Numbered from the stretch's first letter, positions 43,762 through 53,419 are shown. The stretch is DNA of 64,000 nt from Rhizobium herbae (GCF_017873135.1 NZ_JAGGJV010000007.1:62001-126000); one strand, 5' to 3'. Notes: generated from the sequence alone by a model not told the origin. A program made the numbers and translations.

Positions 43762-44712
43762 CTATCGTTGGTTTGGATTGCGGCCGCCTGCGACCACGAT
43801 GACGGCAATGATGATGAGGCCTGTCATGATCAGCCTGATGCCGGCACCGGCACCATAGGTGTTGAGCATGGAGACGACCAGAAACATGAAGAGCGAGGCG
43901 CCCCAGATGCCGGCCACGTTGCTGTTGCCGCCGGCAACGGCCGTGCCGCCGATGACGACGACGGCGATCGACATCAAAAGGTATTCCGAACCCATGTTGA
44001 GCGCGGCCCCGCCGGAGAAACTGGCTAGCAGATAGCCGCAGACCGCGGCCAGGATGGAACAGAGGACATAGGTGACGAAGCGCGTGCCATCGACGGGAAT
44101 GCCGGCCATCCGAGCCGCGCGGATGCTCTGGCCGATCGCTGCGATCCAGCGGCCATAGACCGTCTTTTGCAACAGGATGAAGGCGAGAACCGAAAGGACC
44201 AAGGCAACGAGAGCGACATTCGGAATCCCGATCGTCGTCTCTGTTGTGAATGTTGCGAGGGCCTCCGGCGGCTTGATGCGCAGGCCGCGATTGGTCCAGA
44301 TGGCCGTCGATTGAACGATGAAACTCATCGACAGCGTCGCAATGATCGGTGGTATCTGCAGGAGCTTGATCAGAGCATAGTTGCCGATGCCGACCGCAAC
44401 GCCAATTGCGATGGCGACGACAAGTCCCGGCAGGATCAGCGAATTATCGACCTGCATGAATTTCAGCGCGACAGTGCCCGCAAGCGTCATCGTGGCCGGA
44501 ACGCAGAGATCGATGTTGCCTGGCCCCAGCGTGATCACGAACATCTGGCCGATACCGACAAGGATGGAGAAGGCCGCGAAAGTCAGCGCCGCCTGGCTGA
44601 GGCCGATCGTGCTTGCACCGCCGGTAAACAGGATGGTGGCGACCCAGACGGCAAATGCTGCGACGAAAGACCAGATCCACGGCTTGCGCGACAGGGAAAC
44701 GAGGATGTTCAT
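43762..44712 (-). CDS. ribose-type ABC transporter permease (RbsC family)
   Basis: The 316-residue membrane protein has eight to ten hydrophobic segments and the RbsC signatures LGPGNIDLCVPATMTLAGTV and GIPVDGTRFVTYVLCSILAA, then IAVVVIGGTAVAGGNSNVAG. It overlaps the second permease by four bases; the two probably form a heterodimeric channel. Confidence 0.9.
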   Translation of the reverse strand: MNILVSLSRKPWIWSFVAAFAVWVATILFTGGASTIGLSQAALTFAAFSILVGIGQMFVITLGPGNIDLCVPATMTLAGTVALKFMQVDNSLILPGLVVAIAIGVAVGIGNYALIKLLQIPPIIATLSMSFIVQSTAIWTNRGLRIKPPEALATFTTETTIGIPNVALVALVLSVLAFILLQKTVYGRWIAAIGQSIRAARMAGIPVDGTRFVTYVLCSILAAVCGYLLASFSGGAALNMGSEYLLMSIAVVVIGGTAVAGGNSNVAGIWGASLFMFLVVSMLNTYGAGAGIRLIMTGLIIIAVIVVAGGRNPNQR

Positions 44713-45656
44713 GATCGCTTCCCTCGATTTTCAAGGCGATTGAGCAGCAGACGTAGCCCAAGCACGACGATCAGGATCGCACCTTGCGCGCCAATCTGCC
44801 AATCCGGCGAGATGCGCAGAAAGGAGAGAAACGAACCGGCAAGCGTCAGCGTCAACGCGCCGATGACAGCGCCGATAGGCGAGACGCGGCCACCAGTGAA
44901 CTCACCGCCGCCAAGGATGACACCGGCAATCGACAGGAGGGTGTAGCGGAGCGCGATATTGGCATCGGCGGACGTGGTGAGTCCGACCAGCGAAATGCCG
45001 GCGAGAATGGCAAAAAACGCCGCAAGCGCATAGGTTGCTGCCCGCACTCCCAGAATGGACCAGCCTGCGCGCTCCACGGACCGGGCATTGCCGCCGACGC
45101 CGCGCAGGATGACGCCGAAGGAGGAGCGCATGATGATGAAATGCGAGACGACTGCGATGATAATGCAGGCGATGATGGCCATCGGCATGAATGGTGGCCG
45201 GGAGATCATGACGGCGCGTACCCACGCCGGCGCCTCTCCGCCGGGAGCGGGCAGAATAAGGACTGCAAGACCTCCCCAGATGAAACTCATGCCCAGCGTG
45301 ACGACGATGGAGGGAAGGTTGCGCATGTGGATCAGCACGCCGAGTGCAGCATAGGTCGCGATTGCGGCTGCAAGGATGAGCACGCCAATGACGGGCGTTG
45401 CCTGCAGAAACGTGGCTGCGACACAGGCCACGAAGCTGACGAAAGTACCCATCGACAGATCCAGATCATTGACCGTCATGATCAGCATCTGAGCGATGGT
45501 GGCGAGCGCGATCGGCACGGCCAGATTGAACAGAAGGTTCAGCCCGACATAACTCATGGCACGCGGCTGCAGGTAGAAGACGGAGATCAGGAGGATGGTC
45601 AGCGACAAGGCAGGTATCAAAAGGCGGATTGTATCGGAGGACAGGACTTTCTTCAT
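44709..45656 (-). CDS. ribose-type ABC transporter permease (RbsC family), second subunit
   Basis: ATG 45656 overlaps the ATPase stop by four bases and gives 315 residues; the longer frame to 45764 is rejected. RbsC-type signatures are TVNDLDLSMGTFVSFVACVA and LSIAGVILGGGEFTGGRVSP. Two different permeases in one sugar operon is a common variant of this transporter class. Confidence 0.9.
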   Translation of the reverse strand: MKKVLSSDTIRLLIPALSLTILLISVFYLQPRAMSYVGLNLLFNLAVPIALATIAQMLIMTVNDLDLSMGTFVSFVACVAATFLQATPVIGVLILAAAIATYAALGVLIHMRNLPSIVVTLGMSFIWGGLAVLILPAPGGEAPAWVRAVMISRPPFMPMAIIACIIIAVVSHFIIMRSSFGVILRGVGGNARSVERAGWSILGVRAATYALAAFFAILAGISLVGLTTSADANIALRYTLLSIAGVILGGGEFTGGRVSPIGAVIGALTLTLAGSFLSFLRISPDWQIGAQGAILIVVLGLRLLLNRLENRGKRS

Positions 45657-47119
45657 GCAGCAGCACCGATGAAAGAAGCGGCCAGGACATTCTTTTCCGT
45701 CACGCTGTCTCCCTTCAGCTCGGCAACGATCACACCGTTGTTGAAGACATAGACCCGATCGCAAAGACAGATCTCATCCATCTCGGTCGAGTACCAGACG
45801 AAGGTGCGTCCTTTATCGGCCTCGGCCCGCAGAATAGCGTAGACCTCCTGCTTCGTGCCGATGTCGACGCCGCGCATGGGATCGTCCATCAGTACGGCGG
45901 GCGCCGGCGTAGCGAGGGCGCGGGCAAACAAGACCTTCTGCTGGTTGCCGCCCGACAGCGACAGAATAGGATTGCCGAGATCCTGTGTGCGGATCTCGAT
46001 GCGCTGTTTCCAGGCCTGCCCGAGATTGGCCTCTGCGGGCTCGCTGACGAGGCCCCGTCGGGAGAGGCCGGCAAGATCGGCGATCGTCAGGTTCTTCAGG
46101 ATGCTCCAAAGCGGAAAGACGCCATTTAGCGCGCGATCTCCGGCGACGAAGGCAACCTCTGCATCACGCCCGCGCAACCAGCTACCGGTGCGCGCCAGAT
46201 AGAGATCGATCAGCGTATCGGTCTGGCCGTGCCCCCCGAGGCCGGCAAGCCCGATGATCTCACCGGCAAAGGCCTCAAAGGCAAGACCCTTGCCGCGACG
46301 CGAAGGCTGCGAGAGGAGTGGCGTAAGGCCTGCGGTGTCGTTGATGCGTTTTTCTTGATGACGACCCTTGACCACGCTCCCCATGGCCGCGACCAGGCTG
46401 TGCTCGTCGAATTTGCCGGCAGGTCGTTCGGCTACCACCTTGCCGTCCTTCATCACGACGATACGGTCGGACGTTGATAGTATTTCACCGAGAATATGGG
46501 AGATGAAGATAACCGATCCGCCGGCTTCAACGAAGCGGCGGACATAGTCCAGCAACTGCGTCGCGAGGCTCGCGTCGAGCGATGATGTGGGTTCATCCAG
46601 AATGACGAGTTTTACCGGTTGTGCGACCTGCGAGAAGGCCGTGGCAATCTCCACCATCTGTCGCTCTGCGATCGAAAGATCGCTGACCACACCGGTGGGG
46701 TCGATCCCGTGGCCAGGGAAGATCTCATCGAGCTTGTCGCCGATGATGCGCGCTGCCCGACGCCGCCAGCCCCAGCCTGTGAGCGTGCGGTGCATGACGC
46801 GCGTGTTCTCGATTACCGTCAGGTTTGGACACAGCGACAATTCCTGGAAGACGCAACGCACGCCATTGGCGCGGGCCGCAGCAATGCCGTAACGCTGCAT
46901 CGGCTCCCCTGCGCATGCGATGGTGCCCTGGTGGGGCGACAACCCGCCATTGATGACGTTGACGATTGTCGACTTGCCGGCGCCGTTATGTCCGACGAGG
47001 CCAACGCATTCGCCGGGCAGAATTCTAAGGGTCACGCCATCGAGCGCCTTGACCGCGCCAAAGCTGATTTTGGCATCCGCAACCTCGATGACCGCGTGCC
47101 GCAGCGGTATTGCCGTCAT
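45653..47119 (-). CDS. ribose-type ABC transporter double ATPase (RbsA family)
   Basis: Two nucleotide-binding domains lie in one chain of about 488 residues; an ATG nine bases upstream (47128) is the alternative start. The first domain has Walker A GHNGAGKST and Walker B LVILDEPTSSLD. The second has the lysine-less GLGGHGQTD loop typical of RbsA, signature LSGGNQQK and a Walker B reading VLMDDPMRGVD, with Asp in place of the catalytic Glu. As in other RbsA proteins, one composite site probably does most of the hydrolysis. Confidence 0.9.
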   Translation of the reverse strand: MTAIPLRHAVIEVADAKISFGAVKALDGVTLRILPGECVGLVGHNGAGKSTIVNVINGGLSPHQGTIACAGEPMQRYGIAAARANGVRCVFQELSLCPNLTVIENTRVMHRTLTGWGWRRRAARIIGDKLDEIFPGHGIDPTGVVSDLSIAERQMVEIATAFSQVAQPVKLVILDEPTSSLDASLATQLLDYVRRFVEAGGSVIFISHILGEILSTSDRIVVMKDGKVVAERPAGKFDEHSLVAAMGSVVKGRHQEKRINDTAGLTPLLSQPSRRGKGLAFEAFAGEIIGLAGLGGHGQTDTLIDLYLARTGSWLRGRDAEVAFVAGDRALNGVFPLWSILKNLTIADLAGLSRRGLVSEPAEANLGQAWKQRIEIRTQDLGNPILSLSGGNQQKVLFARALATPAPAVLMDDPMRGVDIGTKQEVYAILRAEADKGRTFVWYSTEMDEICLCDRVYVFNNGVIVAELKGDSVTEKNVLAASFIGAAA

Positions 47120-47194
47120 ACTGTGCATTCCCGGAAAAAGGGACGGTTCTGGCCGGTCCGGAGACCAGACAGAACCGAAAGTTGGGAGGATAGC

Positions 47195-48211
47195 TTATTT
47201 TGCTTCCGCTATGACCTTTTGGGCATCGGCCTGCGAATACTCGACGTTGGCGACGCCACCTTCCTGGGTGCTGGCCAGATTGGTTTCCAGCGTGTCCTGG
47301 CTGATGCTGAGGAAGGGGACGACGAGATCCTTCTTCACTTCCTTGCCGTCGAGAATCTGCTGGGCAACCCAGAAGGCGAGCGTTGACACGCCCGGTGCGA
47401 TCGAAACGGACATGGTTTCATAGCCATTGGCATCCTTCTGTTCCTTCCACCATTTCAGCTCGTCCTGCCGGTTGCCCATGACGATGGTCGGTATCGGCCG
47501 CTTGGCGGCGGCGAAGGCTTCTGCCGCACCGTAACCATCGCCGCCCTGGGTGACGACCGCTGCGATCTCGGGAAGGCTCGGGAGGATGCCGGCCACGGCC
47601 TTCTGGGCCACGTCCTGCGCCCAGTCGCCGTGCACGGAGCCGACGATCTTGAATTGCGGGAACTGCGCCACACCGGCGTGGATGCCGGCCGAGATCTCGT
47701 CATCCACGAAAACGCCGGCGAGGCCGCGAATCTCAAGCAGATTGCCACCGGCCGGGATCTTCTTGGACAGGTATTCGACCTGGCTGCGGCCCATTTCCTT
47801 GAAATCGACGGCGATGCGCCATGCGCAGGGTTCGGTCACAATGCCATCGAAGGATACGACGGTGATGCCCGCATCGCACGCTTCCTTGACGGCGCCATTG
47901 AGCGCAGTCGGAGATGCGGCGTTGATGACGATGGCGTCATAGCCCTGCAAAATCATGTTCTGGATCTGGGCGGCCTGCTCGGTTGCCTGATTCTCCGCTG
48001 TGGTGAAAGGATCGGCCGCCGCAACGACGCCGGCCTTCACGGCTTCGCCGGTCACCTTTTCCCAGCTCGTCAGCATCGCCTGCCGCCAGGAGTTTCCGGC
48101 GTAGTTGTTGGACAGCGCAATCTTCTTCGCAGCCGTGTCGGCCATAGCCTGAATAGGCATTGCGGCGCACGCCAGTGCAGCCGATGCCAGAAGCATCTTT
48201 CTGAAATTCAT
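47195..48211 (-). CDS. ribose-type ABC transporter substrate-binding protein (RbsB family)
   Basis: The 338-residue protein has a Sec signal (KMLLASAALACAAMPIQAMA, cleavage near residue 24). The mature part is a family-4 sugar-binding fold with IALSNNYAGNSWRQAMLTSW, MILQGYDAIVINAASPTALN and VVTQGGDGYGAAEAF. It is the first gene of the operon running to 42830 and is divergent from a two-component pair. The ligand is probably a monosaccharide or polyol; which one cannot be read from the sequence. Confidence 0.9.
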   Translation of the reverse strand: MNFRKMLLASAALACAAMPIQAMADTAAKKIALSNNYAGNSWRQAMLTSWEKVTGEAVKAGVVAAADPFTTAENQATEQAAQIQNMILQGYDAIVINAASPTALNGAVKEACDAGITVVSFDGIVTEPCAWRIAVDFKEMGRSQVEYLSKKIPAGGNLLEIRGLAGVFVDDEISAGIHAGVAQFPQFKIVGSVHGDWAQDVAQKAVAGILPSLPEIAAVVTQGGDGYGAAEAFAAAKRPIPTIVMGNRQDELKWWKEQKDANGYETMSVSIAPGVSTLAFWVAQQILDGKEVKKDLVVPFLSISQDTLETNLASTQEGGVANVEYSQADAQKVIAEAK

Positions 48212-48492
48212 CTCTCTCTCCCTGTTGATCCGGCTTTCATTGAGCGGGATCTGTTCATCCTGGCCGAAGCGGTGATGAGCTTTTGTGAAACGCCGAGCTT
48301 CCTCCTCTCAGCGGATGCAGGATGGTATAGAACAGGCGGCTTGTATAGGAAGATTGAGGCAGCCCGTTTGCGGAATCTGCTGTAGATGATGCGGGATCAT
48401 GCAGGACGCGCGGTGCCTGACGGGCGCTTACTGGAGGACAAGGAATTACCGGGACTTTTACCGTGGAGGCGGGGCGAGTCGGCGGGGAGGAG

Positions 48493-49752
48493 ATGCAAAA
48501 CATGCTCAAGATGGCGCCATCGGTGCTTCTCGAACATTACCTGGGAATATCTCGCCTGCTTGCCGGGCAGCTTGAGTTCCGCTCCGCCATCCGCGCCGTG
48601 GCGGCGCAGATTTCCCATATCATCCCGCATGATCATCTCGACGTATGCATCATCATGCATGGTGGCAAATACCACACCGCCTATGAGACCGGCCTGGAAA
48701 CGGCATGGGGCAACCATCCCCCAGCGCTCGTCTCCGGCAGCCCAATCCGTGCTCTCCTCTGGGGCGAGGTTTCGTATTTCCTCACGGACGACGCCGGAAT
48801 CGATCCGCGGTTCAATTTTGAGAACGCCTTCACCCTGCCGATTTTCGACCAGGCGCTGCGCAGCCGGATCCATGTTCCGCTCAAGGTGGAAGGGGACGTG
48901 ATCGGTGCACTGAGCTGTTCCTCGCATCAGGTGGGCTTTTACACGATGGAAGACATCGTCAACGCCCGCTCCATCGCAGATTTGCTGTCACCCTATTTCT
49001 TTGCCTTGCGGGCTGCCGAGCAGGCGCAGCAATCGGCGATCGTCGAGGCCGAGGCCCGGGCACGCGAGGAGGGATTGCGACTTGGCGCGCTCAATCTAAC
49101 GGAAGCCCTCGAGCGGGAGCGCCAGCGCATCGGCATGGACCTCCACGACCAGACGCTGGCCGACCTGACACGCCTGTCTCGCCGGCTCGAGCGGCTCACC
49201 CATGAACCGGATGTCGCAGGCGAAGCGTTGGAGCCCCTGGTCCGCAGCCTGCAGCACTGCATGCAGGATCTCCGCCAGATCATCGAGGAGGCCAAACCCT
49301 CCGTCCTGCAACTCTTCGGCTTCGTGCAGGCAGTAGAAAACCATTTGGATCGATCGGTGCGCGACAGCGGCATGTCGATCGATCGCGAATTGGTCGATGA
49401 GACAGAGGGCGGCATCGACAGCCTTGATCCGACCGTCTGCGTTGCACTGTTTCGCATTACCCAGGAAGCTATCAACAATGCAGTGCGCCACGCGCAGGCG
49501 AGCCGCATTGTGGTGCGGCTGGGCGAGCAACCCGACGGGCTTTCTATTGAAGTTTGTGACGACGGTGTTGGCATTGCCAAGCAGCGCCGGCGCAATGGTG
49601 GTGGTATCGACAATATGAAAACGCGGGCCAGGTTGATTTCCGCCAAGTTTTCTATCAGTGCCGGTCGAAACAATCTTGGGACCGCGATCGGCGTGCATCT
49701 GCCAGTGGCGGCGCAAACGCCGCGCCAACCAAACCCGAGGAATGATTCATGA
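48493..49752 (+). CDS. GAF-domain sensor histidine kinase (NarX-like HisKA_3 type)
   Basis: The frame is open from 48463; GGGGAGGAG precedes ATGs at 48493 and 48502, and 48493 is used here (419 residues). No membrane segment is seen. A GAF-like domain spans about 10-170, then a coiled linker, then the HisKA_3 box with His218 in RQRIGMDLHDQTLADL and an ATPase domain (ITQEAINNAVRHAQASRI, CDDGVGI). The kinase and response regulator overlap by four bases. Divergence from the ribose-type operon suggests they control it, responding to an intracellular signal. Confidence 0.88.
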   Translation: MQNMLKMAPSVLLEHYLGISRLLAGQLEFRSAIRAVAAQISHIIPHDHLDVCIIMHGGKYHTAYETGLETAWGNHPPALVSGSPIRALLWGEVSYFLTDDAGIDPRFNFENAFTLPIFDQALRSRIHVPLKVEGDVIGALSCSSHQVGFYTMEDIVNARSIADLLSPYFFALRAAEQAQQSAIVEAEARAREEGLRLGALNLTEALERERQRIGMDLHDQTLADLTRLSRRLERLTHEPDVAGEALEPLVRSLQHCMQDLRQIIEEAKPSVLQLFGFVQAVENHLDRSVRDSGMSIDRELVDETEGGIDSLDPTVCVALFRITQEAINNAVRHAQASRIVVRLGEQPDGLSIEVCDDGVGIAKQRRRNGGGIDNMKTRARLISAKFSISAGRNNLGTAIGVHLPVAAQTPRQPNPRNDS

Positions 49753-50471
49753 AGGTTCTGATCGTCGAAGACGACCCGTTGCACCGCTCATATCTGCACG
49801 AAGCCGTCAGTGCCGCCCTGCCGGAATGCGAAACGGTGATCGAGGCGGAAAACGGCACCATGGGCGAAAAACTCGCCCGCGACCACCGTTCGGCCCACGT
49901 CGTCATGGACCTGCAGATGAACAATCGAAATGGCATCGAGGCCGCGCGCACGATCTGGAAGGAGCGGCCTGACACGCGCATCCTCTTTTGGTCCAACTAT
50001 TCCGATGAGGCCTATGTGCGGGGCGTGTCGCGTATCGTGCCGGACGGTGCGGCTTATGGATATGTGCTCAAGTCCGCCTCCGACGAACGGCTGAAACTGG
50101 CGTTGCGCAGCATTTTCGTCGAGGCGCAATGCGTCATCGATCGGGAAGTGCGCGGGATGCAGCAAAAGAGCCTCGGCCAGACCAAAGGGTTCAGCGACAC
50201 GGAATATGAAATCCTGGTCGATATTGCGTTGGGCCTCACAGACCGGGCCATTGCGAAAAGACGCAATCTTTCGCTTCGCAGTGTCCAGAACAGACTGCAG
50301 CAGCTTTATGAAAAACTCGATGTCTATCAAACCGCGTCAGACGACCACGAAGACAGTCGCTTCAACCTTCGCGCAAGGGCGGTAACCGTTGCGATGCTGC
50401 GCAAGCTTCTCAACTACAGCGCCCTGGAACGCGCTGAAAGCGAGCTGGCTGAATGGCTCAAATCACTTTGA
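49749..50471 (+). CDS. NarL/LuxR-type response regulator
   Basis: The 240-residue protein has a receiver domain with acidic pair VEDDP and phospho-acceptor Asp54 in VVMDLQMNN, then YVLKSAS. The C-terminal LuxR-type helix-turn-helix is divergent (FSDTEYEILVDIALGLTDRA, then IAKRRNLSLRSVQNRLQQLY) and is followed by an extra helical tail of about 40 residues (RARAVTVAMLRKLLNYSALE). It is co-transcribed with the kinase at 48493 and is probably the regulator of the divergent sugar operon. Confidence 0.88.
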   Translation: MKVLIVEDDPLHRSYLHEAVSAALPECETVIEAENGTMGEKLARDHRSAHVVMDLQMNNRNGIEAARTIWKERPDTRILFWSNYSDEAYVRGVSRIVPDGAAYGYVLKSASDERLKLALRSIFVEAQCVIDREVRGMQQKSLGQTKGFSDTEYEILVDIALGLTDRAIAKRRNLSLRSVQNRLQQLYEKLDVYQTASDDHEDSRFNLRARAVTVAMLRKLLNYSALERAESELAEWLKSL

Positions 50472-50569
50472 TCGGCTTCGCACTCGGCAGATCCTACCAG
50501 GCAGCGTACTCATAAACCGGGTTTTCAACACAGCTTTGGTTTGCGAGGGGTGAGTAGGCTCAGGACTTG

Positions 50570-50734
50570 TTAATCGATCCAATAGCAACAGGTTGCGGCG
50601 ATGAAGATTGCCGATAGGAAGATGTGGGCGCATCGATCGTATCGTGTAGCGATCCGCCTCCAATCCTTGATCCTGCCGAACATGTTTTCGATGCGGTGTC
50701 GTTGTTTATAGAGTGTTTTGTCGTAGTCGGCCGG
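50570..50734 (-). pseudogene. IS5-family transposase C-terminal remnant
   Basis: The minus strand encodes DYDKTLYKQRHRIENMFGRI followed by KDWRRIATRYDRCAHIFLSA and ends IAATCCYWID. This is the last catalytic (Glu) block of the same transposase family as the relic at 10022-10500. Only this 3' end survives. The sequence GGCTCAGG-N5-TTAATCGA just outside the stop is shared with the first relic and is probably part of the terminal repeat. Confidence 0.8.
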
Positions 50735-50867
50735 ATGGTTTCACTTTTTACGAGGCGGAATGCAGGGAGAAATAGAGCAGAGCCATTCGATTTTATTGAC
50801 GGTTACGTCAAGCATCTTCGGTGCTTTTCATATTGCAGGCCGCCTCTGAAATGAGGACAACCCACCG

Positions 50868-51422
50868 TCAGAGAGCGTCGCGCTGGGTGCGCAGATTGGC
50901 GACGACACGCCTGTTCTGCACCTTGCACGAGCGATCCTCGCAGTCGCGGACCTCGCGGTCCTTGCCGTAACCCTTGGCCCACATGCGCCCAGCGTCCACG
51001 CCCTTGGAAGTGAGATAGGCCATCACCGCATCGGCGCGCTTCTGCGACAACGCCTGCATTGCGGACGCGGATCCGGAATCATCGGCAAATCCCTGCAGCT
51101 TGAGTAGCCAGCCCGGGTTGTTGGCAAGCCAAGTGGCCTGATTATCCAACGTTGCCTTGGCGACGGAATCGAGCGTGGCTGAGTCCTGCGTGAAGTAGAT
51201 CCGGCGGCCGACATTGAGGATAAAATCCTGCTCGCTGCCAGCCTTGACGTTCTCGAAGCCGGGCGCGGGTTCGTTGGTCTGACCGGTCATTGGCACCGCG
51301 GCAGGTTCTTCCACGGAGGCGATATCGGTGGTGTTGCAGGCGGCGAGCGCCAGGAGCATGGCGGCCGCCACAAGGCGTCTCGTGTATCCGATCGTCGCAG
51401 ACATCAGGGCCATATTCCTCAT
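50868..51422 (-). CDS. OmpA-family lipoprotein
   Basis: ATG 51422 overlaps the transpeptidase stop by four bases and gives 184 residues. A lipoprotein signal (RRLVAAAMLLALAACN) places the lipidated Cys near residue 29. The OmpA-type peptidoglycan-binding domain covers the C-terminal half (RIYFTQDSATLDSVAKATLD, ADDSGSASAMQALSQKRADA and NRRVVANL). It probably anchors the outer membrane to the cell wall, fitting its co-transcribed L,D-transpeptidase partner. Confidence 0.88.
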   Translation of the reverse strand: MRNMALMSATIGYTRRLVAAAMLLALAACNTTDIASVEEPAAVPMTGQTNEPAPGFENVKAGSEQDFILNVGRRIYFTQDSATLDSVAKATLDNQATWLANNPGWLLKLQGFADDSGSASAMQALSQKRADAVMAYLTSKGVDAGRMWAKGYGKDREVRDCEDRSCKVQNRRVVANLRTQRDAL

Positions 51423-52084
51423 TCGACCAGGGTTGCTTCGCTGACCTGGGGAGCCTGGTCGGCAATATGCGGCAGAACCTGCACTGCGGTGCCGATGGGG
51501 CAACGCTGGTAAAGATCGATGGCGTCCTCGTTGAACATGCGGATACAGCCGCTGGAGGCATCCTTGCCGATACTCCCCGGCTCCAGCGTGCCATGGAAGC
51601 GGTAGCCGGTATCGACGCCGTCGCGATGCAGGTACATGGCGCGGGGCCCGAGTGGGTTCTTCGCTGAGCCTCCGTCGACGAATTCGGGCAGTTCGGGATG
51701 GCGCTTGCGCATCTCCGGTGGCGGCGTCCAGCGCGGCCAAAGCGATTTACGGTCGATCGTGGCGCGGCCAAACCATTTGAAGCCTTCGCGGCCGACGCCG
51801 ACGCCATAGCGGATGGCTGTCTTGTTTTCCATGATCAGGTAGAGAAAATGGTGCCTCGTATCGACAACAACGGTGCCGATCGGCTCGCTGCTGAAATATT
51901 TGACAACCTGGCGGCGCCACTGTTTGTCGATCTTGGCGAAGTTCGTCGCCCGGAACGTCACGCCATTGTCGACAGCAGTGCCGTCAAAATAGGAAGCCGC
52001 CGCGGCGAATGCCGGTTTCCGAAGCGCGCCGGCGCCAAGTAACGCCAGACCACCAAGCAAAATATCCCTGCGGGTCAACACCAT
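51419..52084 (-). CDS. L,D-transpeptidase (YkuD family) with Tat-like signal
   Basis: From ATG 52084 the protein has 221 residues; an ATG nine bases upstream is possible. The leader VLTRRDILLGGLALLGAGAL has a twin-arginine motif. The YkuD catalytic signature is complete: YRFHGTLEPGSIGKDASSG then CIRMFNED, with His and the nucleophilic Cys. The family makes 3-3 peptidoglycan cross-links or ties outer-membrane proteins to the wall. Together with the OmpA lipoprotein it forms a two-gene envelope operon. Confidence 0.88.
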   Translation of the reverse strand: MVLTRRDILLGGLALLGAGALRKPAFAAAASYFDGTAVDNGVTFRATNFAKIDKQWRRQVVKYFSSEPIGTVVVDTRHHFLYLIMENKTAIRYGVGVGREGFKWFGRATIDRKSLWPRWTPPPEMRKRHPELPEFVDGGSAKNPLGPRAMYLHRDGVDTGYRFHGTLEPGSIGKDASSGCIRMFNEDAIDLYQRCPIGTAVQVLPHIADQAPQVSEATLVE

Positions 52085-52093
52085 CGGCAACAT

Positions 52094-52480
52094 CCCCCGA
52101 AAGCCAATTAGCGAAGCGCCAGTAAATCAGAATTTTCATTTGCCACAACAGAAAACTCCTCGGCATCGATTCTTTCGCCGGACTGATGAGCAAGGGGTGT
52201 CTTATCGATAGCGGCAAAGACATATCCCAATTTCGGCGCCGGTAATATGTTTCCTCTCAAGAACATCGCCACTCATAGCGTATCTCATCGCGCTCATCGG
52301 TATGCCACGACGTGCCTTGCCCGCTTTGTTCGCAAGCAAGCGAAAATACAGCCCGAGTGGTGATCCGGCGAAAAACGCTGGTTCTTCTAACCGGCGGAAC
52401 GAACAAAGACGATGCGACCAGCTCTCGACCGGCGCCAAATGCCCGTTTTGAGTTGAACCAACATGTCATTGATCTAGGAC
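52094..52480. other. non-coding or unassigned region of about 390 bases
   Basis: This lies between the transpeptidase start and the methyltransferase stop, both on the minus strand. Frames of 60-80 codons exist but show no domain, no consistent ribosome site and overlap one another in different frames. It probably holds the promoter of the transpeptidase pair. Confidence 0.4.
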
Positions 52481-53395
52481 TTACCTGTTAAGGGCGCCCG
52501 TCAGACGGTGAATGTGCTCGGCCCCGATGCCGCAACAGCCGCCGACAAGCGTTGCACCGGCCTCCACCCAATCACAGGCAAAGCGGGAATAGCTGTCCCC
52601 TGTCAGATCGTTACGCGTGGCGTGTAACGTCTCATTGGCCGCGCCTTCTGTTTCTCCGTCAAATGCGTTGGCATAGACGCCGATCTCGATGCTCGCGCCG
52701 CACTCATGAAACACGGTTGAGGCGGCCGCGACGGCTTCCGCCATCACCTCGGGCCGGCTGCAATTGAAGAGTAGAGCCTGAATCCCGGCGCTCGCGGCCC
52801 AGTTCGCGGCACTTTCAACGGTCTCGCCGGATCGCAGTCTCGGTACATCGCCGGCAATCGAGTCCGGATCGTCGGCGAGGGTGAATGAAACCCACAGCGG
52901 CTTGCCGGTTCCTGCCGTTGCGATACGAACGGCTTCGCCTTCGGCGATCAGGCTCAGCGTCTCGCCCAGCCAGATATCGACATGCGGCAACAGTGCCTCG
53001 ACCAGGACCGTAAGGTAGCCCTGCACGCGCGCGGGATCGAAGAGTTCGGGCTCATAGGAGCCAAAAATCGGCGGCAATGAACCGGCAACAAGGATTTTGC
53101 GGTCCCTTTGCCCGTCTGCCGCCTCGCGAGCCAATCTTCCCGACAGGTCTATCAGCGAGGCTCCCTGAGCGTGGAAACGTTCTTCGCCGATATGGAATGG
53201 AACGAGGGCATAACTGTTCGTTGTGATCACATCGGCGCCAGCCTCGATAAACTCACGATGGACCTGGCCGACGATGTCGGGCGTTTCGATCAACGCCAGC
53301 GCGGACCATTCCGGTTGCCTCAGTTGCGCGCCGAGACGCAGCAGTTCCCGGCTCATGCCGCCATCTAGAATACGTATCCTGCTCATTTTACTCAT
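52481..53395 (-). CDS. homocysteine S-methyltransferase family protein, second copy
   Basis: The 304-residue protein (start 53395; 53386 and 53419 are alternatives) is a close paralog of the enzyme at 17143-18057. It shares RQPEWSALAL, AGADVITTNSYA, ILVAGSLPP and GKPLWVSFTL. The zinc cysteines are intact in ALLFNCSRPEV and LVGGCCGIGAEHIHRL. It probably also methylates homocysteine from an alternative donor. Unlike the first copy it is not joined to a transporter; its upstream side holds gene relics. It could be a duplicate with a different donor preference. Confidence 0.86.
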   Translation of the reverse strand: MSKMSRIRILDGGMSRELLRLGAQLRQPEWSALALIETPDIVGQVHREFIEAGADVITTNSYALVPFHIGEERFHAQGASLIDLSGRLAREAADGQRDRKILVAGSLPPIFGSYEPELFDPARVQGYLTVLVEALLPHVDIWLGETLSLIAEGEAVRIATAGTGKPLWVSFTLADDPDSIAGDVPRLRSGETVESAANWAASAGIQALLFNCSRPEVMAEAVAAASTVFHECGASIEIGVYANAFDGETEGAANETLHATRNDLTGDSYSRFACDWVEAGATLVGGCCGIGAEHIHRLTGALNR

Positions 53396-53419
53396 AATCT
53401 CCATACGAATCGGCTTCAT

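Noticed and set aside
52257-52469. 70-codon minus-strand frame upstream of the transpeptidase pair
   Set aside because: No family resemblance, no good ribosome site and overlapping frames of similar length; treated as non-coding.
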